From Streptomyces rugosispiralis (lineage in GTDB: Bacteria > Actinomycetota > Actinomycetes > Streptomycetales > Streptomycetaceae): a DNA stretch of 64,000 nucleotides. The notes under the pieces were generated by a model. That model had not been told where the DNA came from. It saw only the letters and a list, made by a program, of their open reading frames with translations, and did no database searches. This document shows positions 1 through 8,321 of this stretch, piece after piece. The translations under genes and the position numbers were made by a program. The stretch spans positions 1 through 64,000 of the forward strand of contig NZ_JANIAA010000030.1 in assembly GCF_024505145.1 (NCBI RefSeq). Direction: 5' to 3'. The stretch's first letter is position 1, and each line of letters begins with the position of its first letter.

Positions 1-354
1 GACGAACACACCCGTCACCAGGAACGGGATGTACATGTCGTTCGCCATACCGCGGCTGCTCTTGAGCAGCATGCCGAAGATGAAGAAGTAGACCGCCGCG
101 TTGAGCAGCGGGGTCGCCACCTGCCACACCTGACCCAGCTTGGCCTGGCTGTACTGGGCAGTGAGCTTGGCCGACGAGAAGGCCACGATGAAGTGACGCC
201 GGCCCCACATCTGGCGGATGTACTCGCCGAGCCCCACCCGGGCGCCGCTCACCGACAGCTCGTACTTCCGCGCCAGCTCGGACGGGGAAAGGCCGTCGTC
301 GGCTGATGGCGGGCCACTCACGGCTACCGCACCGTCGTGCGTAGTCTCGCTCAC
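1..354 (-). CDS. ABC-2 type polysaccharide/lipid exporter permease, N-terminal part (cut by window edge)
   Basis: The 118 codons present begin at a GTG (354) and run off the left edge. The product has a cytoplasmic N-terminus of about 45 residues, then the segment around GEYIRQMWGRRHFIVAF, the AKLTAQYSQAKLGQVWQV stretch typical of Wzm/TagG-like permeases, and a first membrane helix (AAVYFFIFGMLL). This family forms the membrane channel of ABC exporters for O-antigen, teichoic acid or related lipid-linked glycans, paired with a Wzt-like ATPase that presumably lies beyond the edge. It is the last gene in the window of a minus-strand operon with a glycosyltransferase and CDP-polyol enzymes, which suggests export of their product. 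The substrate is unknown. Confidence 0.85.
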   Translation of the reverse strand, partial: MSETTHDGAVAVSGPPSADDGLSPSELARKYELSVSGARVGLGEYIRQMWGRRHFIVAFSSAKLTAQYSQAKLGQVWQVATPLLNAAVYFFIFGMLLKSSRGMANDMYIPFLVTGVFV

Positions 355-433
355 AGTTGACACTTTCGTCTTCAGGGTGCGCTGAGCGGGGCCGCGCCCC
401 GGGTCGCGCCCGATGCTCTTCGTAACGAGCTTG

Positions 434-1321
434 TCAGATGACAGGAGGTCGGCCCAGTCGGGTCAGGCGCCATACCGTACGCCACTTCATGGGGTGGCGT
501 GGACCACACGGTGTCTTCCAGCCTTCGCGGAACCCTCCGAACCAGGCCCGAAGTGCGGTTTTCGAAGGACGCCTGGCCAGTGTGAGCAGCAGCCAGACTC
601 CCAGATAGACGGGGACGAGCAGCGCAGGAAGGTTACGCCGGGCCAGCCAGACCCGGTTCCGCGCCACCATGCGGTGGTAGACCGCGTGCCTGCTCGGGGC
701 GGTCGTCGGATGGTGCAGCACCATGTCCGACCGGTAATCGATCATCCATCCGGCGTCCAGCGCCCGCCAGGCCAGATCGGTCTCCTCATGGGCGTAGAAG
801 AAGTCGTCCGGCAACCCGCCGACCTGCTGGAACACCGTGGTACGGACCGCGTTGGCACCGCCCAGGAAGGTGGTCACCCGGGAGGACCGCAGCGGGTCGG
901 AGGCGCGCAGCCGGGGCACATGGCGACGCTGGGTGACGCCGGTGTCGGGGTCGGCGATGCGGAACGAGATGATGCCCAGCTTCGGGTCGGCGGCGAACGC
1001 CTGGCGGCACAGCTCGGCCGTGTCGGTGCCCGGCAGCAGCCCGTCGTCGTCGAGGAACAGCAGCACATCGACGTCCGACCCGCCCGGTCCGAACGCCTCG
1101 ATGCCCACGTTGCGGCCCGCCGGAATGCCCACGTTCTCGGGCAGCTCGATGGTCCGGACGCCCTCGGGGAGCGTGGGCAGCGGCGAACCGTTGCCCACGA
1201 CGACCACCTCGACCGGGTCGCCGTCCTGTTTGGCGACCGAGTCGAGGAGTGCGCGCAGCTCCTCGGGGCGATTGCCCATCGTCAGGACGACCGCTCCGAG
1301 CTTCATGGTGCTCATGCTCAC
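434..1321 (-). CDS. Family 2 glycosyltransferase
   Basis: A 295-residue GT-A fold enzyme. The N-terminal strand is LGAVVLTMGNRPEELR, the sugar-nucleotide/metal motif FLDDDG lies at about residues 89-94, and the acceptor-side motif HEETDLAWR is typical of rhamnosyl-type GT2 enzymes. A hydrophobic C-terminal stretch (LLVPVYLGVWLLLTLA) suggests membrane association. The ATG start (1321) overlaps the stop of the upstream CDP-alcohol phosphotransferase by four bases (ATGA), so translation is probably coupled. It likely adds a sugar to the exported polymer or lipid made by this operon. Donor and acceptor cannot be read from the sequence. Confidence 0.88.
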   Translation of the reverse strand: MSMSTMKLGAVVLTMGNRPEELRALLDSVAKQDGDPVEVVVVGNGSPLPTLPEGVRTIELPENVGIPAGRNVGIEAFGPGGSDVDVLLFLDDDGLLPGTDTAELCRQAFAADPKLGIISFRIADPDTGVTQRRHVPRLRASDPLRSSRVTTFLGGANAVRTTVFQQVGGLPDDFFYAHEETDLAWRALDAGWMIDYRSDMVLHHPTTAPSRHAVYHRMVARNRVWLARRNLPALLVPVYLGVWLLLTLARRPSKTALRAWFGGFREGWKTPCGPRHPMKWRTVWRLTRLGRPPVI

Positions 1322-2109
1322 TTGAGCCTGCTCGACGCGAGGATGGACACGAGGTGAAGCAGGGTTTGCAGCAGGGCGATACCGGCCAGTACGGCTACGC
1401 CCAGCCGGGTGAAGAACAGGTCGCCGCGCACCTGGTCCACGACCGCCAGCGCGAGGATGAGCAGCGACGCCTCGATCCCGAGGATCAGCCGGTGGAACTG
1501 CAGCGCCGCGGCCGCCTTGCGGGCCAGCGCCATACCGGACGAGCGCGGCTCGGAGGCCGACTCCTTCACCGGCGGCAGACCGCCCTGGTGCCGGGCGACC
1601 CCGACGAGGTCAGTCTCGGCCTTGATCAGGATGGCGCCGAGCGCGGCGAGGGTGCCGAGGAACGCCCACAGCCAGTCGATCCGCCCGGAGCCCCACAGGT
1701 CGGCGGCGCGCAGCCCGAAGCCGACGAGCACCGCGGCGTCGGTCAGGTAGGCGCCGACCCGGTCCAGATACACACCGCCCAGCGAGAACTGCTTCTTCCA
1801 GCGGGCTATCTCGCCGTCGACGCAGTCCAGCAGCAGGTAGAGCTGGACCATCAGCACCCCGAGCACGGCGCCCGCGATCCCCGGCACCAGCAGGGCCGGG
1901 GCGGCGAGGGCGCCGAAGACGGTCATCAGATACGTCAGCTGGTTGGGCGTGACCCGCGTGTTCACCAGGTGCCGGTCGATGCGCAGCGAGATTTCCCGCA
2001 TGTAGAGGCGCCCGGCCCAGTGCTCACCGCTCCGCCGGTCCTTCACCCCCGCGGGGTGGACGACCGGGCGGAGTTCAGCCACTGATGGCTTGACTGACTG
2101 CTTTGGCAT
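1318..2109 (-). CDS. CDP-alcohol phosphatidyltransferase family protein with altered last motif residue
   Basis: A 263-residue integral membrane protein of the CDP-alcohol phosphotransferase family, which transfers a phospho-alcohol from a CDP-linked donor to an acceptor alcohol. The signature D95-x2-D98-G-x2-A-R...G112-x3-D116 is present. The position normally held by the fourth Asp is Ala120 (GVYLDRVGAYLTD), so the proposed general base is missing or shifted. Several hydrophobic segments follow. I chose the ATG at 2109 (MPKQSVK), which overlaps the end of the preceding dehydrogenase gene by 35 bases; the frame is open further upstream, but that part is antisense-free shadow of the dehydrogenase. 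This is the first of two such enzymes in the operon. Confidence 0.85.
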   Translation of the reverse strand: MPKQSVKPSVAELRPVVHPAGVKDRRSGEHWAGRLYMREISLRIDRHLVNTRVTPNQLTYLMTVFGALAAPALLVPGIAGAVLGVLMVQLYLLLDCVDGEIARWKKQFSLGGVYLDRVGAYLTDAAVLVGFGLRAADLWGSGRIDWLWAFLGTLAALGAILIKAETDLVGVARHQGGLPPVKESASEPRSSGMALARKAAAALQFHRLILGIEASLLILALAVVDQVRGDLFFTRLGVAVLAGIALLQTLLHLVSILASSRLK

Positions 2110-3148
2110 AGTCGGCGTATGCGTCCCTGATCGCGTCGGTTGAGAGGTCGAGGTGCTCGAGGATCGTGTAGCGGCCGGGGCGCGTCTTCGGAGCGAACTC
2201 CACGACCTGGACGAACTCGTCCACGGTGAAGCCGATCTCCTCGGGCAGTACGGGCAGCCCGTGCCGGTGCAGCACCTCGGCCATGTGCTCCGACTCCTCA
2301 TGCGCCCCACGCAGCCGCATCGCGAAGGCGGCTGCCAGACCGCACTGCTCGCCATGGCTGGCGGCGCGCTTGGGGAAGAGGAGGTCGAAGGCGTGGTTGA
2401 TCTCGTGGCAGGCACCGGAGGCCGGGCGGGAGTCCCCCGCGACCGACATCGAGATGCCGGTGAGCACCAGTCCCTCGGCCAGCACCTGGAGGAAACCGTC
2501 GTCGCCGACCCCGCCGGGGTGGCGCAGCACGGCCTCACCGGCCTGGCGCGCCATCGCGGCCGCGAGGCCGTCGATCTGCTCGCCGGTCTCCCGGTTGGAC
2601 AGCTCCCAGTCGGCGACCGCGGAGATGTTGGACAGGGCGTCGCCGATACCGGAGCGGACGAAGCGGACCGGCGCCTCCCGGATCACATCGAGGTCGATGA
2701 CCACGGCGATCGGATTGGGCACCCCGTACGAGCCGCGGCCCGCGTCGTTGTCGAGGGTCGCGACCGGGGAGCACAGACCGTCGTGCGAGAGGTTGGTGGC
2801 GACGGCGACCAGAGGGAGGCCGATGCGCGCCGCGGCGAACTTCGCACAGTCGATGATCTTCCCGCCGCCCAGCCCCACGACCGCGTCGTAGTGCCCCGAC
2901 TTCATGCGGTCGGCGAGCTTGATCGCGTCATCCAGGGTGCCGCCGTCGACCTCGTACCAGCTCGCGCCCGGCAGCGCCGGCGCCAGCCGCTCGCGCAGCA
3001 GGGCGCCGGAGCCGCCGCTGATGGCGATGGCCAGCTTGCCGGAGGACGAGATCCGCTGGTCGGCGAGGACCCCCGCGAGATCGTCCAGGGCGCCCGCGCG
3101 AATGTCGACGACGAGCGGCGAGGGGATGAGCCTCGTCAGTACTGGCAC
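2075..3148 (-). CDS. Iron-containing alcohol dehydrogenase / glycerol-1-phosphate dehydrogenase-like
   Basis: A 357-residue protein of the sn-glycerol-1-phosphate dehydrogenase/AraM branch of the iron-containing alcohol dehydrogenase superfamily. The nucleotide-binding loop GLGGGKIIDCAKF is at about residues 92-104. Candidate metal ligands are Asp170 (SGIGDALSN), His248 (GACHEINH) and His265 (ASHGEQ). Family members reduce a keto-phosphate such as dihydroxyacetone phosphate with NAD(P)H. With a nucleotidyltransferase upstream and CDP-alcohol transferases on both sides, it plausibly makes the polyol phosphate that is then activated with CDP. The start overlaps the nucleotidyltransferase gene by 13 bases. 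The exact substrate is inferred only. Confidence 0.85.
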   Translation of the reverse strand: MPVLTRLIPSPLVVDIRAGALDDLAGVLADQRISSSGKLAIAISGGSGALLRERLAPALPGASWYEVDGGTLDDAIKLADRMKSGHYDAVVGLGGGKIIDCAKFAAARIGLPLVAVATNLSHDGLCSPVATLDNDAGRGSYGVPNPIAVVIDLDVIREAPVRFVRSGIGDALSNISAVADWELSNRETGEQIDGLAAAMARQAGEAVLRHPGGVGDDGFLQVLAEGLVLTGISMSVAGDSRPASGACHEINHAFDLLFPKRAASHGEQCGLAAAFAMRLRGAHEESEHMAEVLHRHGLPVLPEEIGFTVDEFVQVVEFAPKTRPGRYTILEHLDLSTDAIRDAYADYAKAVSQAISG

Positions 3149-3888
3149 GCGATCTCACGGCCCTTCGCCAGATCGTCGTGGTTGTCGATCTCGACCCACT
3201 TGATGTCGCCGATGGGGGCCACGTCGACCTTGAAGCCGCGGTTGACCAGCTCCTGGTAGCCGTCCTCGTAGTAGAGGTCGGGGTCGCGCTCGAAGGTGGT
3301 CTTCAGTGCGTCCGCGAGGTCGGCGGCGGCCTCGCCCTCGATGAGGGTGACGCCGATGTACTCACCGGTCGCCTCGGCCGGGTCCATCAGCTTGGTGATC
3401 TTCTGGACGCCCTTGTCGGGGTCGGCGACGACCTTCATCTCCTCGTCGGCGAGCTGCTTGACCGTGTCCAGGGCGAGGATGATCTTCTGGCCGTTGCCGC
3501 GCGCGGCGAGCAGGGTCTTCTCGACCGAGACCGGGTGCACGGTGTCGCCGTTGGCGAGGATCACGGAGTGCTGGATCGCGTCACGGGCGCACCAGAGGGA
3601 GTAGGCGTTGTTCCACTCCTCGGCCTTGTCGTTGTCGATCAGCGTGAGCTTGACGCCATAAGCCTGCTCCAGGGCCTCCTTGCGCTCGTACACGGCCTCC
3701 TTGCGGTAGCCGACGACGATGGCGACCTCGGTCAGACCGACCTCCGCGAAGTTGCCGAGGGTCAGGTCGAGGACGGTGGTCTCACCTTCCTTCCCTTCGG
3801 GTCCTACCGGCACCAGGGCCTTGGGAAGCGTGTCGGTGTAGGGGCGCAGACGCCGTCCGGCGCCGGCCGCGAGCACGAGGCCGATCAT
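3136..3888 (-). CDS. Sugar/polyol-phosphate nucleotidyltransferase (phosphocholine cytidylyltransferase-like)
   Basis: A 250-residue nucleotidyltransferase. The N-terminal signature LAAGAGRRLRPYT is followed by Lys23 in the KALVPVG segment, and the metal-site motif is NGDTVHP. The family joins NTP and a phosphorylated sugar, polyol or choline to give an NDP-activated donor and pyrophosphate. Related genes are annotated as phosphocholine or inositol-1-phosphate cytidylyltransferases. The ATG at 3888 overlaps the upstream DUF5941 gene stop by four bases (ATGA). Its position between a glycerol-1-phosphate-dehydrogenase-like enzyme and two CDP-alcohol transferases points to formation of a CDP-polyol. 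Confidence 0.85.
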   Translation of the reverse strand: MIGLVLAAGAGRRLRPYTDTLPKALVPVGPEGKEGETTVLDLTLGNFAEVGLTEVAIVVGYRKEAVYERKEALEQAYGVKLTLIDNDKAEEWNNAYSLWCARDAIQHSVILANGDTVHPVSVEKTLLAARGNGQKIILALDTVKQLADEEMKVVADPDKGVQKITKLMDPAEATGEYIGVTLIEGEAAADLADALKTTFERDPDLYYEDGYQELVNRGFKVDVAPIGDIKWVEIDNHDDLAKGREIACQY

Positions 3889-5945
3889 GCGGGTTCTCCT
3901 GATTCGTCGTGTACAGCGGGTGCTCCTGTGGACACCCAGAAGCGGATGCTCTCGATGAGCACCGCCAGCGCGAGGACCGCCGCCAAAGCGGTCAACGCGA
4001 TGGTGAAACCTTGGTTCTGGTGGTGCAGCAGGGCAGCGGCGGCCGTGACCACCACCGTCCGCCCCTCGTGCCCGCCGATCGCCCGCACCAGCCGGTGCGG
4101 GGGTGCCCCCGTGCCGCCGCGGATGCGGTACACCGTGTCGTAGTGATGGTAGGCGACTGCCGCAACGAGCCCGAAAGCCGCGGGCAAGGCGCCGTTCACC
4201 TCCGAGCAAGCTGCCAGGATCAGGATGGTGCCGTATTCGGCCGCGCGGAAGAGCGGCGGCACCAGCCAGTCGAGGGGGCCCTTGAGGGGCGCGGCGACGG
4301 CGACGCCCGCGAGGACCGCGTAGAGCACGGCGCACCCGACGGGCACCCAGGAGCCGAAACCGGCGGCCGCGGCGCCGACCAGGACGACCGCCGTGCCGAG
4401 GGCGGCCGAAAGCGGGGCGAGGTACGAACTCGTCCCGCGGGGGGCGGCCTTGACGACCAGCTCCGCCAGCGGGCCGGAGTCGACCAGTTCGGCGAGGGCG
4501 CCGGCGGCCCGGTCCGTGCGCTCGGCCCGGCGGGTCAGCGAGCGCAGCACCCGGCCCGCCGTGGTGTAGCACGCGGCCAGCGCACAGCCGACGAGCAGTG
4601 CGTAGAAGGTGATACGGGGCGTGGTGAACGCCGTCAGCACGGCGATCATCGCCCAGCGCTCGCCGATCGGCAGCACGATCATGCGACGTACCCAGACCGT
4701 CCAGCCGACGCTGTCGAGGCGGCCGGAGAGGGCGGCGGTGGGGCTGGTGTTGCCGGTGGCGTCGTGGTTGGCCTCGTTGAAGGCGAAGTCCACGACATGG
4801 CGGCAGGTCTGGAGCACCATCGCGCCGAGCGCGAGCGCCCAGACGTCGTCGCCGTCGGCGCGGGCGGCGCCGAGCGCGAGGCCCGCGTAGTACGCGTACT
4901 CCTTGGCCCGGTCGAACGTGGCGTCCAGCCAGGCACCGAGCGTGGAGTACTGGAGCGAGTAGCGGGCCAACTGCCCGTCGGTGCAGTCGAGCACGAACGA
5001 GGCGATCAGCAGCACACCGGCCGCGACGAACCCGGGCCGGGTGCCGGTGGCCGCGCAGGCCGCGGCGATGAGCGCGGTGAGGAGGGAGGCGGTGGTGACG
5101 TGATTGGGGGTCAGCCCGCGCCGGGCGCACCAGCGGGCGATGTAGCGGGAGTACGGGCTGATGCAGAAGGTCGTGAAGAAGCCGTCCCGCGACTTCACGG
5201 CCGACCGCAGCCGCACCCGCTCGTCGTCCACCGCGTCCACGGCGTCCCGCGCCGCGGCCCGCGCGGCGTCGTCCACGGGCACGGCGGCCACGAGCACCCC
5301 GAGCTCGGGCCGGTGCGGGGCGACGCCGTCGGCGTCGAGGGCCACGGCGATGTCGTCCACCCAGGAGTGGGCGTCGGCGGCGCCGTGCGTGGCCGCCACC
5401 CCGGCGGGGGCCACGGACCGCGACGGCGCGACGAGGCCGTCGGCGGCGTGCCCCGCGCCCACCGGCTCACCGGCCTGCGTGGCGGACCGGTGAGCCGCCA
5501 TGGCGTCCGCGTGTACGCCGACGGCGGCGGCGCGGTCCGGCGAGGCCCCGTCCGTGGCCTCGCCGGGTGCGGCGGCCGTGGGCGCGGTGGCGACGCCGGG
5601 AGCGGCGGTGGGGGCCCCACCTCCGTTCCCGGGGGTCCGCGCCGTGGCGGCGGCAGCCGTCACCGCGCGGGTCAGAGCCGTACGGGCCTCGGCCTGGACG
5701 GTGAGCGCACCGCGCACCGTGGCGGCCGGGAAGCGGGGGTCGGTGAGGGCCAGCCGCAGGGCATGGACATGGCCGACGAAGCGGGGGTCCACGAGGGCCA
5801 CCCGCTCATGCGCCGGGACGGCGGCGAGCTCCGCCGTGACCCCGGCGGCTTCGGTCGCCGTACGCACGGCGAAGCCCAGCGACCGCAGGTCGTCCTCGAG
5901 GGACGAGCCGGCGACCGGCGCACCGGTGAGAATCGCGGTCGACAG
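3885..5945 (-). CDS. DUF5941 / CDP-alcohol phosphatidyltransferase two-domain protein (probable CTG start)
   Basis: The C-terminal half is a membrane CDP-alcohol phosphotransferase with a complete signature (DCTDGQLAR, then GAWLDATFD, all four Asp present) and several hydrophobic helices. The N-terminal half is soluble (AVPAHERVALVDPRFVGHVHALRLALTDPRF) and followed by an Ala/Pro-rich linker of about 130 residues. The first GTG in frame is at 5867, but the ribosome-binding site AAGGAG lies further upstream, 9 bases before a CTG at 5945 and just after an in-frame TGA. Starting there adds STAILTGAPVAGSSLED and gives 686 residues; from memory Streptomyces homologues begin similarly. It is the first gene of the operon and is coupled to the nucleotidyltransferase by ATGA. 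Confidence 0.8.
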   Translation of the reverse strand: MSTAILTGAPVAGSSLEDDLRSLGFAVRTATEAAGVTAELAAVPAHERVALVDPRFVGHVHALRLALTDPRFPAATVRGALTVQAEARTALTRAVTAAAATARTPGNGGGAPTAAPGVATAPTAAAPGEATDGASPDRAAAVGVHADAMAAHRSATQAGEPVGAGHAADGLVAPSRSVAPAGVAATHGAADAHSWVDDIAVALDADGVAPHRPELGVLVAAVPVDDAARAAARDAVDAVDDERVRLRSAVKSRDGFFTTFCISPYSRYIARWCARRGLTPNHVTTASLLTALIAAACAATGTRPGFVAAGVLLIASFVLDCTDGQLARYSLQYSTLGAWLDATFDRAKEYAYYAGLALGAARADGDDVWALALGAMVLQTCRHVVDFAFNEANHDATGNTSPTAALSGRLDSVGWTVWVRRMIVLPIGERWAMIAVLTAFTTPRITFYALLVGCALAACYTTAGRVLRSLTRRAERTDRAAGALAELVDSGPLAELVVKAAPRGTSSYLAPLSAALGTAVVLVGAAAAGFGSWVPVGCAVLYAVLAGVAVAAPLKGPLDWLVPPLFRAAEYGTILILAACSEVNGALPAAFGLVAAVAYHHYDTVYRIRGGTGAPPHRLVRAIGGHEGRTVVVTAAAALLHHQNQGFTIALTALAAVLALAVLIESIRFWVSTGAPAVHDESGEPA

Positions 5946-6214
5946 ACGAACTCACTCCTTGGCAGCTGACATGGTGGCCGCGCCGCTGATGGCACTGGCC
6001 CGGGACCCTCCGGGCCATGGGCATCGCACGCCCTGGTCCCGTGGAGCCGGCGGCACGTCCGGCAGAGGCTATCGGATCGATGGAAGCCGCCGTTCACCGC
6101 ACATTCACCACACGATCGGGGGAACGACCACTTCCGCGCGCCGCCGATCATCATGGTGGATGGCGGCTGTCCTCCACAAACGGCGATCGCCGCGCCATGG
6201 ATAGGGTGCGGGGC
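5946..6214. other. Divergent intergenic region between the polymer operon and galE
   Basis: About 270 bases between two divergent transcription units. I see the galE -10 element (6202-6207) and the AAGGAG ribosome-binding site of the DUF5941 gene near the left end. I could not place a convincing -35/-10 pair for the leftward operon. Confidence 0.5.
6202..6207 (+). promoter_or_regulatory. -10 element of a leaderless galE transcript
   Basis: TAGGGT (TAnnnT) lies exactly 7 bases before the ATG at 6215, and no ribosome-binding site is present. This is the geometry of a leaderless mRNA whose first base is the A of ATG. No clear -35 was found. Confidence 0.5.
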
Positions 6215-7201
6215 ATGACATGGCTGATCACAGGTGGTGCCGGATATATCGGGTCGCATGTCGTGCGGGCCATGGCCGAGGCAGGCGAGTCCGTGGCCGT
6301 GCTCGACGACCTGACCAGCGGCGTCCGGGCGCGGCTGCCCGAGGACGTGCCGCTGGTGCGCGGCTCCACCCTGGACCGTGAGCTGCTGGACCGCACGTTC
6401 GCCGAGCTGGGGGTCACCGGTGTGGTGCATCTCGCGGCGAAGAAGCAGGTCGGGGAGTCCGTGGAGCAGCCGCTCCGCTACTACCGGGAGAATGTGCACG
6501 GGCTCACGGTGCTGCTGGAGGCGGCGGTCGCGGCCGGTGTCAGCCGCTTCCTCTTCTCCTCCTCCGCCGCCGTCTACGGCATGCCCGATGTGGAACTCGT
6601 CACCGAGGACACCCCGTGTCTGCCGATCAACCCGTACGGAGAGACCAAGCTGGCCGGAGAATGGCTGGTCAGGGCGGCGGGCGCGGCCCATTCCCTCTCC
6701 ACGGCCTGTCTGCGCTACTTCAATGTGGCGGGTGCCACGCGCCCCGAGCTTTCCGACACCGGAGTGTTCAACATCATCCCGATGATGTTCGAGCGGATCA
6801 CCGAGGGAGAGCCGCCACGGATCTTCGGTGATGACTACGACACTCCCGACGGCACCTGCGTCCGCGACTACATCCATGTCGAGGATCTGGCCTCCGCCCA
6901 TCTGGCCGTGGCCCGTCGGCTGGCCGCACAGCCGGGGCCGGGCGACCTCACGGTGAACATCGGCACCGGCCGGGGCGTCTCGGTGCGGGAGATGTCCGAT
7001 CTGATCGGCGAGATCACCGGCCGCCCGGAGCTCGTCCCCGTGGTGGGGCCGCGCCGGGCGGGCGATCCGGCCCGGGTCGTCGGATCCACCGAACTGATCG
7101 CCAAGGAGCTGGGCTGGAGCGCCCGGCACGATGTGCGCGCGATGGTGGAGTCGGCCTGGGCGGGCTGGTGCCTGCACCACCCCGAGGCCCGGCGCGGCTG
7201 A
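6215..7201 (+). CDS. galE: UDP-glucose 4-epimerase
   Basis: A 328-residue extended short-chain dehydrogenase. It has the Rossmann motif GGAGYIGSH, Ser in the FSSSAAVYG segment, the YxxxK pair in NPYGETK, and a GalE-like C-terminus (RAGDPARVVGSTELIAKELGW). It interconverts UDP-glucose and UDP-galactose using tightly bound NAD, feeding cell-wall and polysaccharide synthesis. An upstream in-frame ATG (6197) adds six residues, but the -10-like TAGGGT 7 bases before 6215 and the absence of a ribosome-binding site favour a leaderless start at 6215. It is divergent from the polysaccharide operon, which may use its product. Confidence 0.92.
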   Translation: MTWLITGGAGYIGSHVVRAMAEAGESVAVLDDLTSGVRARLPEDVPLVRGSTLDRELLDRTFAELGVTGVVHLAAKKQVGESVEQPLRYYRENVHGLTVLLEAAVAAGVSRFLFSSSAAVYGMPDVELVTEDTPCLPINPYGETKLAGEWLVRAAGAAHSLSTACLRYFNVAGATRPELSDTGVFNIIPMMFERITEGEPPRIFGDDYDTPDGTCVRDYIHVEDLASAHLAVARRLAAQPGPGDLTVNIGTGRGVSVREMSDLIGEITGRPELVPVVGPRRAGDPARVVGSTELIAKELGWSARHDVRAMVESAWAGWCLHHPEARRG

Positions 7202-7334
7202 CCGGGGCCACCGGCCTCACGGGCCCCCGCCCCACCGGGCATCGGGTATCGGCGCGGCTGACCCGGCCCCGCCCCGGCGCCGTAGTTCACTGGTGAGCAG
7301 GGGACCGCGGCGCCGGGAGGAGGCCCCTACGCAC

Positions 7335-8258
7335 ATGGGCGCAGGTCATGACCACGCCCGCGGCCGGCCCACTGCGGGCGCCGCCCACCGGTGGCGGCTG
7401 CGGATCGCCCTGGCGATCACCCTCACGGTGATGGCCGTGGAGATCGTCGGCGGTCTGCTCGCCGGTTCCCTGGCCCTGCTCGCGGACGCCGGCCATATGG
7501 CGACGGACGCGCTCGGGCTCGCGATGGCGCTGCTGGCGATCCACTTCGCGGGCCGTCCCCCGAGCCCGCACCGCACCTACGGCTACGCCCGCGCCGAGAT
7601 CCTGGCGGCGCTGGCCAACTGTCTGCTGCTGTTCGGCGTCGGCGGCTACATCCTCTGTGCGGCGGTGCTGCGGTTCCTCACCCCGGCCGCCACCGAGGGC
7701 GGGCTGACCATCCTCTTCGGCGCCGTCGGCCTGGCGGCGAACCTGGTGTCGCTGGCCCTGCTCCGGGGCGGGCAGCGCACCAGCCTGAACGTCCGGGGCG
7801 CCTTCCTGGAGGTCGCGGCGGACGCGCTGGGCTCGGTCGCGGTGCTGGTGTCCGCCGGGATCATCCTCGCGACCGGCTGGCAGACGGCCGATCCCATCGC
7901 CTCCCTGGTGATCGGCCTCATGATCGTCCCGCGGACGTACAAGCTGCTGCGCGAGACGCTGAACGTGCTGCTGGAGGCGGCGCCGCGGAATGTCGACATG
8001 GCGGCCGTACGCGCCCACATCCTCGGGCTGCCCGGGGTCGAGGGGCTGCACGACCTCCATGTCTGGACCATCACCTCGGGAATGCCGGTGCTCTCCGCGC
8101 ATGTGGTGGTCGCTCCGGGGGCCCTGGAAGCGATGGGCCACGAGCGGATGCTGCACGCCCTCCAGGGATGTCTCGGGGAGCACTTCGACGTCGGTCACTG
8201 CACGTTCCAGCTGGAGCCGGGTGGGCATGCTGATCACGAAGCCAAGCTGTGCCACTGA
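7335..8258 (+). CDS. Cation diffusion facilitator (CzcD/ZitB-like metal efflux)
   Basis: A 307-residue CDF transporter with six predicted membrane helices and a C-terminal cytoplasmic domain (VRAHILGLPGVEGLHDLHVW). It exports divalent metals, usually Zn2+, in exchange for protons. The first metal-site pair His54-x3-Asp58 (ADAGHMATDALG) is intact. The second pair, usually His-x3-Asp, reads Glu159-x3-Asp163 (FLEVAADALGS), which may shift metal preference. The His-containing N-terminus (GAGHDHARG) is short. The start at 7335 has GGAGG 11-12 bases upstream. It stands alone between galE and idi. Confidence 0.88.
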   Translation: MGAGHDHARGRPTAGAAHRWRLRIALAITLTVMAVEIVGGLLAGSLALLADAGHMATDALGLAMALLAIHFAGRPPSPHRTYGYARAEILAALANCLLLFGVGGYILCAAVLRFLTPAATEGGLTILFGAVGLAANLVSLALLRGGQRTSLNVRGAFLEVAADALGSVAVLVSAGIILATGWQTADPIASLVIGLMIVPRTYKLLRETLNVLLEAAPRNVDMAAVRAHILGLPGVEGLHDLHVWTITSGMPVLSAHVVVAPGALEAMGHERMLHALQGCLGEHFDVGHCTFQLEPGGHADHEAKLCH

Positions 8259-8321
8259 CATGGACGAGGGGCACATGTGCGGCAGACTTGGACGTTCACG
8301 AGTCGGAACTAGAGGATGGTC

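Noticed and set aside
2110..2538. Upstream extension of the first CDP-alcohol transferase frame to 406 residues
   Set aside because: The extension lies wholly inside the dehydrogenase gene, is Ser/Arg/Pro-rich, and has no domain; MPKQSVK at 2109 is the natural start.
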